DNA of 39,107 nucleotides from an uncultured Muribaculaceae bacterium (lineage in GTDB: Bacteria; Bacteroidota; Bacteroidia; Bacteroidales; Muribaculaceae), in the NCBI GenBank assembly GCA_910589425.1, contig CAJUSZ010000024.1, forward strand, positions 1-39,107, given 5' to 3'. The position numbers and the translations under genes are program-made. Below are positions 8,881 through 17,509 of the stretch, one piece after another. Under the pieces are notes generated by a model. The model did not search any database, was not told the DNA's origin, and saw only the letters and a program-made list of their open reading frames with translations. Position 1 is the stretch's first letter; each line of letters begins with the position of its first letter.

Positions 8881-10350
8881 TCAGTCCCGTCTTTCTTTTC
8901 TCGCCGCATCGAGACGCAACATTATGAAAAGTAGTATTGTGAATCCCCACAAAGCGGATCCTCCATAGCTGAAGAAAGGAAGAGGTATTCCGATCACCGG
9001 ACACAGGCCGATCACCATCCCGATATTTATGCACAGGTGAAATATCAGATATGATGCCACGCAATATGCATAAACTCTGGAAAAAGCCGTGCGTTGCCTT
9101 TCAGCGATATGAATGATCCGGAGGATGAACGCGAGAAAAAGCAGCAGCACAGCCGCCGACCCGATGAAGCCTTCCTCTTCTCCGATTGTGCAGAATATGA
9201 AATCGGTATGCTGTTCGGGCACATACTTCAACTTTGTCTGAGTGCCGTTGAGGAATCCTTTGCCGGCTATGCCTCCCGAACCGATGGCTATCTTGGATTG
9301 GTTCACATTGTAGCCTACGCCCCTCAGATCTTCCTCTATGCCAAGCACGACCTTGATCCTCATTTGCTGGTGAGGCTGGAGGATATTGCCGAAAACATAG
9401 TTTACAGAGAACAGGAAGATCACAGAGACTACTGCAAACCCTACAGTTATGAGAAACTTGTTGATCCGGTGCCTCATCATTGCGATGAGAGTGTAGACCA
9501 CACCGGCTCCTATCACGGAAAGAAAATATATCAGACCGTTGACATTGATGCCGCACATCTCCAGGATAGCGACGGTTATTCCGCTGGCTGCAAATCCTAT
9601 TATGACATTACGCGCGATAAAGAGATCCTTGCAGTAGAAAAGGAGCATCAGCGAAAAAAGCGTCATTATCATTACGAATACAGTAAACTCGCCCACTGGA
9701 ATGCCAAGGATGAGCGGTTCTGTATATTTTACAGCCACGACAAAAAATGTTATGGCACACAGTACGGCACATAGAATAAGTCCGCTCATTCCCTCCCGGT
9801 ATAAGACGAAAACAAGTGAAAGATAGACCAACGCACTTCCTGTCTCCTTCTGGCAAAGGATCATTATTATCGGAAGGAAAATAATGATCAATGCCCTGAA
9901 ATAGTTGCTTATCTTCGCGTTCAGTGAGAAATTATAGCTGTCGAACAGTTTGGCGAGTGCAAGGGCTGTGGCAAACTTGCCGAATTCGGCCGGTTGCAGA
10001 CTTACCGGACCGAGTACGATCCAGGAATGGGATCCCTTTATGTCGGGTGCGATAAAGATGGTTACTATAAGCAGTAGGATCACACATCCGTATATTGGAT
10101 ATGCGTATGCCTCGTAAAGCCTGTAATCCAACAGAAGGATCACGCATCCTATCACAAGTGATAGCCCGATCCAAAGAAATTGTTTGCCTGAAAATTCCGA
10201 CAGGTCAAACATGCTCGCATTGTCAAAATTATAGCTGGCCGCATAAATGCTCACTGCTCCAGCCGAGACAAGCAATATGTATAATACGATGGTTATCCAG
10301 TCTACTGAGCGGAATACCGATACATTGGCTTCAGTGTTTCTTGACTCCAC
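8881..10350 (-). CDS. rodA: Rod shape-determining SEDS peptidoglycan polymerase RodA
   Basis: Polymerises glycan strands from lipid II as partner of PBP2 in the elongasome, in the inner membrane. The 489-residue chain is highly hydrophobic with about ten or more predicted membrane segments. The SEDS signature is seen near residue 360: IGSGGIAGKGFLNGTQTK followed by VPEQHTDFIF. It is about 110 residues longer than the E. coli protein; the extra length lies in the middle (about residues 190-320) and adds hydrophobic segments. The start is a GTG at 10348-10350 that overlaps the end of mrdA by 20 bases, which implies translational coupling. The first ATG further in would fall in or after the first membrane helix, so GTG is preferred. 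Confidence 0.95.
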   Translation of the reverse strand: MESRNTEANVSVFRSVDWITIVLYILLVSAGAVSIYAASYNFDNASMFDLSEFSGKQFLWIGLSLVIGCVILLLDYRLYEAYAYPIYGCVILLLIVTIFIAPDIKGSHSWIVLGPVSLQPAEFGKFATALALAKLFDSYNFSLNAKISNYFRALIIIFLPIIMILCQKETGSALVYLSLVFVLYREGMSGLILCAVLCAITFFVVAVKYTEPLILGIPVGEFTVFVMIMTLFSLMLLFYCKDLFIARNVIIGFAASGITVAILEMCGINVNGLIYFLSVIGAGVVYTLIAMMRHRINKFLITVGFAVVSVIFLFSVNYVFGNILQPHQQMRIKVVLGIEEDLRGVGYNVNQSKIAIGSGGIAGKGFLNGTQTKLKYVPEQHTDFIFCTIGEEEGFIGSAAVLLLFLAFILRIIHIAERQRTAFSRVYAYCVASYLIFHLCINIGMVIGLCPVIGIPLPFFSYGGSALWGFTILLFIMLRLDAARKERRD

Positions 10351-12184
10351 TTGACAGAATTGTGTTTGAATTCAACATGCGTTCCTCCACACCCTTTCTT
10401 CCAGAGGAAATGGAGCCATTAAGGTATTTCTCAATCATAAGGCTTCCTATCGGGACTCCATAGGCCGCGCCGAAGCCTGCGTTCTCGACATATACCGCCA
10501 CTGCTATGCGGGGATTCCTGTATGGCGCGAAACCGATGAATGCGCTGTGATCCTTTCCGTGAGGATTCTGCGCTGTGCCTGTTTTTCCGCAAACTTCCAC
10601 TCCAGGGATATTCGCCCCTCGGCATGTGCCCCCGAGGACGGCCATACGCATACCTTCGGCGACCATCTCATAGTAGTTGCGTTTGATTTTGGGTGTATGC
10701 TTCTTTCTGAAAGAGGAATCGATAACTGTGTCTGAGACTTCTTTGACGATGTGTGGCGTGTAAAACCATCCGCGGTTGGCTATTGTAGCGCAAAGGTTCG
10801 CTATCTGAAGCGGAGTCGCAAGGACCTCTCCTTGACCGATGGATATTGAAATTATGGAGTTGGCGCTCCAGTTGGCTCCGCGGAATGATTCACTGTAGTA
10901 TTTCGAATTAGGTATGAATCCACGGCTCTCGGATGGAAGATCCACGCCGAGCTTGTAGCCATATCCCATTTCCACCATGTAGTCTTTCCACTTGGTCAGC
11001 TGGTCGGCTGCTTTCCCTCCTTTGCGGTCGATGAAATTCTTCAGCCCCCAACAGAAATAGGCGTTACACGATGTCTGGAGCGCCGGTTTCAACGAGATCG
11101 GGGATCCGTGTCCGTGGCATCCTACACGAAGTCCGTTGACGTATCCTCTGTAGCACGGATAAGCGGTCGATGGCGTGATCACGCCCTCCTGAAGAAATAT
11201 CAGTCCCTGTGTCGGTTTAAAAGTGGATCCTGGAGGATACACCCCCTGGATCGAACGGTCATACAGAGGTTTGTAGGGGTTCTTGACAAGGTCGGAATAG
11301 TTTTTGCCTCTGTCTTTGCCGACAAGCAGCGACGGATCATAGTTCGGCGAGGTAACGAGAGCAAGTATTTCACCGGTTGATGGCTCTATGGCGACGATCG
11401 CTCCTATTTTCCCTTTCATCAGTTCCTCTCCGTATATCTGAAGATCAATATCTATCGAGAGCTTGAGGTTTCTGCCTGATACAGGAGCTATGTCGTGTAT
11501 GCCGTTTTCATATTTACCTTTTATCCGTCCGCTCGCGTCTTTCATAAGGATTTCCATGCCTTTCTCACCGCGCAGCTGGCGTTCATAACTCTTCTCGACA
11601 CCGAGATCGCCAGTATAATCTCCAGAGCGGTAATATCTGTCGCGTTCCACGTCAGCAGCGGAGACTTCGCGTATATTGCCGAGTATATTGGAAGCAACAG
11701 GAAAACTGTATTGTCTGACGGTGCGCTTCTGAATAAAAAAACCGGGGAAAAGGTATAGTTTCTCTGAAAGACGCCCGTAATCCTGCGCAGAAAGGTGGGA
11801 GAGTAGTTTCTGAGGCGTATAGGCCGAATATCCAGGATTTTTCCTTGGGTTTTTCATCTCGGCCCACTTGCTGTCGAACTCCGTTCTTGTAAGATTTAGA
11901 ACATCGCAAAGAGCCAGTGTGTCGAATTCAGCCACATCGCGGGGTATGAGCATGACATCGTAGGCAGGCTGATTGAATACAAGCAGCTTGTCATTACGAT
12001 CATACATCAGCCCGCGGGCAGGATAGATCACTTTCTTCAAAAAGGCGTTGCTGTCTGCATTTTCCTTATATTTATCGTCAGCTACCTGCAGATTGAACAG
12101 TCTGACCAGATAAATTATGACTATGATGCATACAAATCCACTGATTGCATATTTCCTTTTTGCAAGTATATAGTCTTTTCTCAT
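10331..12184 (-). CDS. mrdA: Penicillin-binding protein 2 (elongasome transpeptidase)
   Basis: Cross-links peptidoglycan during lateral growth, anchored by one N-terminal membrane helix (about residues 13-30, YAISGFVCIIVIIYLVRLF). The protein has 617 residues. The dimerisation/pedestal domain contains ARGLMYDRN. The transpeptidase motifs are complete: Ser320-x-x-Lys323 in PPGSTFKP, SCN at about 372-374 and KTG at 534-536 in CGKTGTAQ. Length and motif spacing are normal for class B PBP2. It lies 27 bases after mreD and overlaps rodA by 20 bases, matching the usual PBP2-RodA pairing. Confidence 0.96.
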   Translation of the reverse strand: MRKDYILAKRKYAISGFVCIIVIIYLVRLFNLQVADDKYKENADSNAFLKKVIYPARGLMYDRNDKLLVFNQPAYDVMLIPRDVAEFDTLALCDVLNLTRTEFDSKWAEMKNPRKNPGYSAYTPQKLLSHLSAQDYGRLSEKLYLFPGFFIQKRTVRQYSFPVASNILGNIREVSAADVERDRYYRSGDYTGDLGVEKSYERQLRGEKGMEILMKDASGRIKGKYENGIHDIAPVSGRNLKLSIDIDLQIYGEELMKGKIGAIVAIEPSTGEILALVTSPNYDPSLLVGKDRGKNYSDLVKNPYKPLYDRSIQGVYPPGSTFKPTQGLIFLQEGVITPSTAYPCYRGYVNGLRVGCHGHGSPISLKPALQTSCNAYFCWGLKNFIDRKGGKAADQLTKWKDYMVEMGYGYKLGVDLPSESRGFIPNSKYYSESFRGANWSANSIISISIGQGEVLATPLQIANLCATIANRGWFYTPHIVKEVSDTVIDSSFRKKHTPKIKRNYYEMVAEGMRMAVLGGTCRGANIPGVEVCGKTGTAQNPHGKDHSAFIGFAPYRNPRIAVAVYVENAGFGAAYGVPIGSLMIEKYLNGSISSGRKGVEERMLNSNTILSSGVKKH

Positions 12185-12211
12185 TATTTAAGACGAGTGG
12201 GGTAGATGTGG

Positions 12212-12733
12212 TCAATGACGTTCACGACGCACGGTTACAAGACTGTCGAGTCCGAGCAGCAATACGAATGTCAGGATAGTGCTGCATGAGGTCAGGACTG
12301 CGATCTCCTTGATGTCGGCAAATGAGAAATATTCTATGGAAAAAATCATCAGACAATATATGGCCACAAGTGTGAGCAAATATTTGCAGTAATCGGCAAT
12401 GCCTAATGTGCGTATATTGGGGATGATGTCTTTAACCCGGTCATCATTTTGCACGTATGCAAAAAACACAGGACGGCGCATCGCTGCCGCCAATGTGCAG
12501 GCGAGGGCATTCAGACCGGGGGTGTCGGAGCAGATGTCTACTGCCAGACCCAGCAGGAATGCGAGCGTCAGAAGTATATTGCGGTTAATTCCGATGGGTG
12601 TCCGGGCTATGAAATAAACTGTAATAAGCGGCATGGCCACCCCGAAGAGAAGGATGTGGTTGCATATCAGCACTTGTGCTGCAAGAATCGATATGAAAAG
12701 TATTGATATGTGGAGAGCGATACGTTTATCCAT
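12212..12733 (-). CDS. mreD: Rod shape-determining protein MreD
   Basis: Small polytopic membrane component of the elongasome, 173 residues with about five hydrophobic segments (for example ILFISILAAQVLICNHILLF and LLTLAFLLGLAVDICSD). The position between mreC and mrdA and the size fit MreD; the sequence family is weakly conserved, so context carries much of the call. A gap of 152 bases separates it from mreC, the largest inside this gene series. The gap contains no separate gene but does contain an in-frame continuation after the mreC stop. Confidence 0.9.
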   Translation of the reverse strand: MDKRIALHISILFISILAAQVLICNHILLFGVAMPLITVYFIARTPIGINRNILLTLAFLLGLAVDICSDTPGLNALACTLAAAMRRPVFFAYVQNDDRVKDIIPNIRTLGIADYCKYLLTLVAIYCLMIFSIEYFSFADIKEIAVLTSCSTILTFVLLLGLDSLVTVRRERH

Positions 12734-12885
12734 TATTTAGAGTGTGTTTGAGCGTAACACACAAATAGCAGTTTTTGTATTAACTAATGTTCATACCCTT
12801 AAGATGTTCCGCATTAATCCTGAGGGATGTTTTTGTAAGTCTCATCGGTCTCGTAGCCTTTAGATCGTGCATATCTGAAAAAAAG

Positions 12886-13731
12886 CTAGTCACCATCGCG
12901 GTCAAAAAGACTGAGCGAATCGAGTTCAGCTTTTAGGTTGTCTTTGATCACTCGGACTGTTGTAAGATTGTTGAAATCGGATGAGAGCTTGATCTTGAGG
13001 GTAAAGAAATTATTGTCTGACCCATGTACCTGGGACATTACGACTCCAACGGGAATACCCTCCGGGAAGGTTGTGGAGAAACCGCTTGTAACGATAGTGT
13101 CCCCGATTCTATATCGGGCGTGTCGCGGGATTTCCTCAACCCATGCCGTTCCTGGATCTTTCTCTTTCCATGTCAAGGATCCTACAAACTGAGTCCCTTT
13201 CAACTTTACTGAGAAATGTTGATCCTTAGTCAGCACGGATATGACCCGGGATGTGTGTTTGCCACAGACATTTACTATCCCGACCACTCCGTTTTGATCG
13301 ACTATGCCCATGCCTGGAGCAATGCCATCTGCGCTGCCTTTGTTGATAGTGAAATAGTTGCGCGGATGCCGGGTGCTGTTATTGATGACGGAAGCTGTCT
13401 CGAAGTCAAATCTTTTGGGAAATCTTGAGTACGGGATGCTGTCGTCCACAAGCGTTCTGAGGTGTTTTATCTCATTTTTCAGATTCAGTACCTCGTTGGC
13501 CAGGGAAGCGTTGCTTTGCTGGAGTTCCCTGTTTATCTGCCTGAGGTTAAAGTAGCCGGTAACTTCAGACATGGATTCATTTATTGTCCCGGTTACCGCG
13601 TTTGCAGAGGTAAGATATACCGATCCCTGGTATGAATTGAAACTGAAAAGCAGAATAAGGCTAACAAGCACGTAGAATGTGAATACAAACCACGTGCTGT
13701 ACTTCATCAGAAAATTGAGTAGATTCCTCAT
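12886..13731 (-). CDS. mreC: Rod shape-determining protein MreC
   Basis: Bitopic scaffold of the elongasome that links MreB and PBP2; 281 residues. One N-terminal membrane helix (about residues 12-30) is followed by a coiled-coil stretch (NRELQQSNASLANEVLNLK) and the beta-rich periplasmic domain (FTINKGSADGIAPGMGIVD; VVGIVNVCGKHTSRVISV). The chain ends with a TAG at 12886-12888. In the same frame another 23 sense codons follow before TAA at 12814-12816, which would add a polar tail. The start ATG (13729-13731) sits three bases behind a small perfect hairpin, so its initiation region may be structured. Confidence 0.95.
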   Translation of the reverse strand: MRNLLNFLMKYSTWFVFTFYVLVSLILLFSFNSYQGSVYLTSANAVTGTINESMSEVTGYFNLRQINRELQQSNASLANEVLNLKNEIKHLRTLVDDSIPYSRFPKRFDFETASVINNSTRHPRNYFTINKGSADGIAPGMGIVDQNGVVGIVNVCGKHTSRVISVLTKDQHFSVKLKGTQFVGSLTWKEKDPGTAWVEEIPRHARYRIGDTIVTSGFSTTFPEGIPVGVVMSQVHGSDNNFFTLKIKLSSDFNNLTTVRVIKDNLKAELDSLSLFDRDGD

Positions 13732-13734
13732 TTA

Positions 13735-13790
13735 CCGGGATGTGTCCCGGCAAGACATTGATCTGTTTGGAAAAATGCCGCCTTGCCGGG
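13735..13790 (-). promoter_or_regulatory. Two overlapping, mutually exclusive stem-loops between mreB and mreC
   Basis: Between the mreB stop and the mreC start, two inverted repeats share bases. Stem A pairs 13746-13754 with 13782-13790 (9 bp, CCCGGCAAG/CTTGCCGGG). Stem B pairs 13735-13740 with 13745-13750 (CCGGGA/TCCCGG, 4-base loop). Bases 13746-13750 are used by both, so only one can form. Stem B ends three bases before the mreC ATG. The regulatory role is inference; the repeats themselves are seen directly. Confidence 0.45.
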
Positions 13791-13798
13791 GTGGAAAT

Positions 13799-14824
13799 TT
13801 ATCTAATCAGGAATGAGAAGCGATTGATGTTTTTCAAAGCCACGCCTGTCCCTTTTGCCACTGCGTGCAACGGGTCTTCCGCAATCTTGAATTCTATGCC
13901 GATCTTGTCTGTGAAACGCTTGTCAAGACCACGCAGCAAAGCCCCGCCACCTGCAAGGAAAATGCCATTCTTGACAATGTCGGCGTAAAGTTCAGGCGGT
14001 GTGGCATCGAGTGCCTGAAGGACGGCTTCTTCGATCTTTGCCACCGATTTTTCGATACACCTTGAAATTTCTTCGTATGTAACAGGAACTTCCATTGGCA
14101 ACGCGCTCGATTTATTCGGGCCGACCACTGTGAAGGGTTCCGGCGGATTCTCAAGAAGTGGAAGAGCTGAACCAACCTCAATCTTGATTTTTTCAGCCAT
14201 TGTCGTACCCACCTTAAGATTGTGGACACGACTCATGTGTTCCTGTATGTCGGCTGTGAGCGTGTTGCCCGCGAGGCGTATGCTTCTGTTGCACACGATA
14301 CCTCCCAGGGAGATGACGGCTATCTCTGTGGAACCTCCGCCTATGTCTACGATCATGTTGCCCTGGGGAGCCTCGACATCAAGTCCTATTCCGAGAGCGG
14401 CGGCCATAGGCTCATATATCATATATACGTCTCTGCCTCCGGCATGCTCGCTCGAATCTCTGACTGCCCTGATCTCTACTTCGGTCGAGCCGGAAGGGAT
14501 GCAGACAACCATTCTCAAAGAGGGAGAGAACCAGCTCCATCTGCGTTTTGAGCTTACCATCTTCACCATACCGCGGATCATCTGTTCAGCAGCATTGAAG
14601 TCTGCGATCACTCCGTCCCGCAGTGGACGGATTGTGCGTATGCCGGGAGGTTCTTTTCCCTCCATCTGGTGAGCTTGTGTCCCGACTGCGAGAAGCTTGT
14701 CGGTCTTGTTTTCGATGGCGACTACTGAAGGCTCGTCTACCACCGTCTTGTCGTTATGTATGATGATGGAGTTGGCTGTGCCAAGATCCATCGCGATTTC
14801 TTGTGTAAATGAAAACAGACCCAT
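13799..14824 (-). CDS. mreB: Rod shape-determining protein MreB (bacterial actin)
   Basis: Forms membrane-bound actin-like filaments that orient cell-wall synthesis. The 341-residue chain shows the actin-fold nucleotide motifs: phosphate 1 in AMDLGTANSIIIHNDK (residues about 11-26), phosphate 2 in MIVDIGGGSTEIAVISLGG, and the adenosine region FLAGGGALLRGLD. The N-terminus MGLFSFTQEIAMDLGTAN begins with a short amphipathic stretch typical of MreB. Length is normal. It follows purH by 70 bases and precedes mreC by 67 bases, the usual Bacteroidales order. Confidence 0.97.
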   Translation of the reverse strand: MGLFSFTQEIAMDLGTANSIIIHNDKTVVDEPSVVAIENKTDKLLAVGTQAHQMEGKEPPGIRTIRPLRDGVIADFNAAEQMIRGMVKMVSSKRRWSWFSPSLRMVVCIPSGSTEVEIRAVRDSSEHAGGRDVYMIYEPMAAALGIGLDVEAPQGNMIVDIGGGSTEIAVISLGGIVCNRSIRLAGNTLTADIQEHMSRVHNLKVGTTMAEKIKIEVGSALPLLENPPEPFTVVGPNKSSALPMEVPVTYEEISRCIEKSVAKIEEAVLQALDATPPELYADIVKNGIFLAGGGALLRGLDKRFTDKIGIEFKIAEDPLHAVAKGTGVALKNINRFSFLIR

Positions 14825-14894
14825 TTTTATAGAGGATAAAATCCTTGTGGGAAATTTGTTTGGATATATGGTTTAGGTGTCTCTGGCTGTAAGA

Positions 14895-16409
14895 TCAATG
14901 GCGGAAATGGCGGAAACCGGTTATAGCCATGGTCATGCCGTTATTCTCGCAGTAATCGATCGATTCCTGGTCTCTGATGCTGCCTCCTGGATGTATCACC
15001 GTTTCTATGCCGGCTTTATGAGCGATCTCCACACAGTCAGCAAACGGGAAAAACGCGTCAGATGCCATAGCGGATCCATTAAGATCAAATCCGAATGAAT
15101 TGGCTTTTTCGATGGCTTGTTTCAATGCGTCCACACGGGATGTCTGGCCTACTCCTGACGCCATCAGCTGAAGATTCTTTGCAAGCACTATGGCATTGCT
15201 TTTCGAATGCTTGACTATTTTGTTGGCGAACAATAGATCGGCTGTTTCCTCAGAGGTCGGTTTACGTGTAGTTACAACCTTCAGATCTTCCTCCGTTTCT
15301 GTCTTGAAGTCGGATTGCTGTTCAAGAATACCGTTCAGGGCGGATCTGTATCTGCGGCATGGCAATGTGAGATCTTTGGCAAGGAGGATGATGCGGTTTT
15401 TCTTTTGCTTGAGAATGTCGAGTGCTTCCTGGGAATAGTCTGGCGCGATTATGACTTCAAAGAATATTTTATTGATCTCGGCGGCCGCGTCCGGGAGAAT
15501 CTCGCCGTTGCATACAAGAACTCCACCGAAAGCTGACACCGGATCGCATTCCAATGCTGCCGTCCAGGCCTCTGCGATAGTATTGCGGGTGGCTATTCCG
15601 CAAGCATTGTTGTGTTTGAGAACCGCGAATGTCGGCTCTTCAAATTCTTTTATGAGTCCGATTGCCGCATCGATGTCCAGAAAATTGTTATAGCTGATCT
15701 CTTTTCCGTGCAATTGGGTGAAAACCTTTTCAAAATCACCGTAGAACCGGGCTTCCTGATGAGGGTTCTCTCCATAGCGCAGGTGCTTTGTCCCGTTGAC
15801 TGCAAGCCTGAGCGATGAGTTGTCCTGTTTGTCAAACCAGTTGAATATGGCGCTGTCGTAGGCCGAACTTACACCGAAGGCGTCGCGTGCGAAAGCCTTA
15901 CGCTGTTCGATCGATGTATTCACGCCCTGGCGGGTGAGTATCTCTCTCAGAGGTTCGTATTGCGCTTTGGAAGCTACAATGACAACATCTTTGAAATTTT
16001 TTGCAGCTGCGCGGATTAGGGAAATGCCGCCTATGTCGATTTTTTCAATCACATCCTGTTCGTCCGCACCTGAGGCTACAGTTTCCTCAAACGGATAAAG
16101 ATCCACAATTACAAGGTCGATCTGGGGAATGTCGTATTTCTGTGCCTGAAGAATATCATCTTCATTTTCACGGCGCATCAGAATGCCGCCCATCACTCCC
16201 GGATGGAGAGTCTTTACCCGGCCGCCGAATATGGACGGATAGCCGGTGATGTCCTCTACGGCAGTGCATTGGTAGCCCTGATCTGTGATAAACTTGTGGG
16301 TTCCTCCTGTTGAAAAGAGCTTGACCCCGTTCTTTGAAAGCAATTCTAAAATAGGGAGAAGCCCATCTTTATGATAAACCGATATTAATGCGGATTTTAT
16401 TGTCTTCAT
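14895..16409 (-). CDS. purH: Bifunctional AICAR formyltransferase/IMP cyclohydrolase
   Basis: Catalyses the last two steps of de novo IMP synthesis in the cytoplasm. The protein has 504 residues. The N-terminal IMP cyclohydrolase (MGS-like) domain starts with KSALISVYHKDGL and LFSTGGTHKFI. The AICAR transformylase half contains the catalytic KHNNACGIA motif (family KHxNPCG, with Ala replacing Pro here) and ends with FPFADCVEIAHKAG, HPGGSIRDQ and GFRHFRH. The gene heads the minus-strand mre series; a -7 box (16501-16508) lies about 90 bases upstream. Linkage of purH with mreB is common in Bacteroidales and no functional tie is known to me. Confidence 0.97.
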   Translation of the reverse strand: MKTIKSALISVYHKDGLLPILELLSKNGVKLFSTGGTHKFITDQGYQCTAVEDITGYPSIFGGRVKTLHPGVMGGILMRRENEDDILQAQKYDIPQIDLVIVDLYPFEETVASGADEQDVIEKIDIGGISLIRAAAKNFKDVVIVASKAQYEPLREILTRQGVNTSIEQRKAFARDAFGVSSAYDSAIFNWFDKQDNSSLRLAVNGTKHLRYGENPHQEARFYGDFEKVFTQLHGKEISYNNFLDIDAAIGLIKEFEEPTFAVLKHNNACGIATRNTIAEAWTAALECDPVSAFGGVLVCNGEILPDAAAEINKIFFEVIIAPDYSQEALDILKQKKNRIILLAKDLTLPCRRYRSALNGILEQQSDFKTETEEDLKVVTTRKPTSEETADLLFANKIVKHSKSNAIVLAKNLQLMASGVGQTSRVDALKQAIEKANSFGFDLNGSAMASDAFFPFADCVEIAHKAGIETVIHPGGSIRDQESIDYCENNGMTMAITGFRHFRH

Positions 16410-16500
16410 CGTATGTGGTAATCGAAAGAACTTATAGAGAATTCTGTTTGCTTTGGAAATACTGTAAATATACGGTTAGTCCCGTGCGTATTTTAGGCTG

Positions 16501-16508
16501 CAAAAGTA
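16501..16508 (-). promoter_or_regulatory. Candidate -7 box for purH and the mre series
   Basis: On the minus strand this reads TACTTTTG, which fits the Bacteroidota -7 consensus TAnnTTTG. No TTG is found 19-20 bases upstream, so the -33 element is weak. A start near 16494 would give an 85-nt leader. It is the only consensus match found on this strand between purH and trmN6. Confidence 0.5.
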
Positions 16509-16564
16509 CATATTTTTTTTGAATTATTCCTCTGCATAAAGAAAAAAACGTACATCAATTTCTG

Positions 16565-16590
16565 CCATTGCCCGGAGGCGGGGTCAATGG
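16565..16590 (-). terminator. Possible weak terminator hairpin downstream of the tRNA methyltransferase gene
   Basis: CCATTG (16565-16570) pairs with CAATGG (16585-16590), and three more G-C pairs extend the stem after a one-base bulge. The stem lies behind the minus-strand gene ending at 16628. The nearest U-run in the transcript is about 17 bases after the stem, too far for a textbook terminator. Confidence 0.3.
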
Positions 16591-16627
16591 CACGTTCAGC
16601 TGTCAAGACTCCGTGGAGATGCCGCTA

Positions 16628-17356
16628 TCAGTAGTTTATATAAAAATCTTTTGTGAGAATCCGGTATTCCTCTGTCGGGTCGAGTCCCTTCTTCATCAAG
16701 GATAGTTCCGAGATGATGGTCCCTTGTCCGCTATCCTGTGTATTGTTTTCTCTACGCAATTCAGCCACTATACGCTTGACCGGAGCCTCTGCGTGCCCGC
16801 GTATCAAAGTCTGCCTGCAAATGAAAAGACCTGCTGCCTTGGCATCGGCTTTCACTGAATCTATTCTTTCCGAAGGGAAGATAATCGTAATCACCCCATC
16901 GGGAGATAAAAGCCGTTCCGATTTTGACAGTAATTCCCCCATCGGCAGACTGCAGTCGTGTCTCGCCGCCATGCGGGCTGAGTCTGTGTATGTTATTCCG
17001 GAGTCGAAAAATGGAGGATTACTTATAAGTGCATCAAATCTGTGGCTTTCGTCAAAGTCAAGAAAATTGCAGTTTATTGCAGCCAGTCTGCTTGCAAAAG
17101 GTGATGAGTTAAAGTTGTATGTAGCCTCCTCGACAGATTCGGGATGAAGATCGATCCCAGTTACAAGTGCTTTGCGGTTGCGTTGGGCGGCGATAAGGGC
17201 CACAAGTCCGCATCCGGTTCCAATGTCGAGGATTGTGTTGGCTTTGTAGACATTTGCGAGGCATCCTACGAGGACTCCGTCCACGCCTACTTTCATGGAA
17301 CTTCTATGGTGTGATACAGAAAATTGTTTGAAACGGAATGGTTTTGAGCCTTTCAT
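16628..17356 (-). CDS. trmN6: tRNA1(Val) A37 N6-methyltransferase
   Basis: SAM-dependent methyltransferase of 242 residues of the YfiC/TrmN6 type, which makes N6-methyladenosine at position 37 of tRNA-Val. The SAM-binding loop is DIGTGCGLVAL (about residues 44-54), and the adenine methyltransferase motif NPPF is at 113-116. The N-terminus FRFKQFSVSHHRSSMKVGVD is typical of the family, where FKQF and DG(V)L(L)G motifs occur. It appears to be a single-gene unit with its own -7 box 36 bases upstream. Confidence 0.88.
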   Translation of the reverse strand: MKGSKPFRFKQFSVSHHRSSMKVGVDGVLVGCLANVYKANTILDIGTGCGLVALIAAQRNRKALVTGIDLHPESVEEATYNFNSSPFASRLAAINCNFLDFDESHRFDALISNPPFFDSGITYTDSARMAARHDCSLPMGELLSKSERLLSPDGVITIIFPSERIDSVKADAKAAGLFICRQTLIRGHAEAPVKRIVAELRRENNTQDSGQGTIISELSLMKKGLDPTEEYRILTKDFYINY

Positions 17357-17391
17357 TGCGCGTTGGGAGCATAAACAGGATTATTGATCTG

Positions 17392-17399
17392 CAAAATTA
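17392..17399 (-). promoter_or_regulatory. Candidate -7 box for trmN6
   Basis: The minus strand reads TAATTTTG, matching TAnnTTTG, 36 bases upstream of the gene start. No good -33 element is visible at the expected spacing. Confidence 0.5.
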
Positions 17400-17417
17400 G
17401 GAAAATTACTCAGATGT

Positions 17418-17449
17418 TTTTAGTTTTCGGTCTAAAATCATTATCTTTG
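17418..17449 (+). promoter_or_regulatory. Candidate promoter for the lon operon
   Basis: TATCTTTG at 17442-17449 is a full match to the Bacteroidota -7 consensus. A T-run beginning near 17417 lies where the -33 TTTG would be, so that element is degenerate. The leader to the lon ATG would be about 54 nt and AT-rich. Confidence 0.65.
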
Positions 17450-17509
17450 CGCTCAATTTTGCCATGATATTTTTTTTACTGAGGCAATAAATTTTTTTTT
17501 GAAGAATCA

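Noticed and set aside
9094..9774. 226-residue plus-strand frame inside rodA
   Set aside because: It is antisense to rodA. Its unusual His/Tyr/Asp-rich composition is the complement of hydrophobic codons, not a real protein.
12734..12885. A possible separate small gene between mreC and mreD
   Set aside because: No frame with its own start and credible length was found. The only open stretch is the in-frame continuation after the mreC stop.
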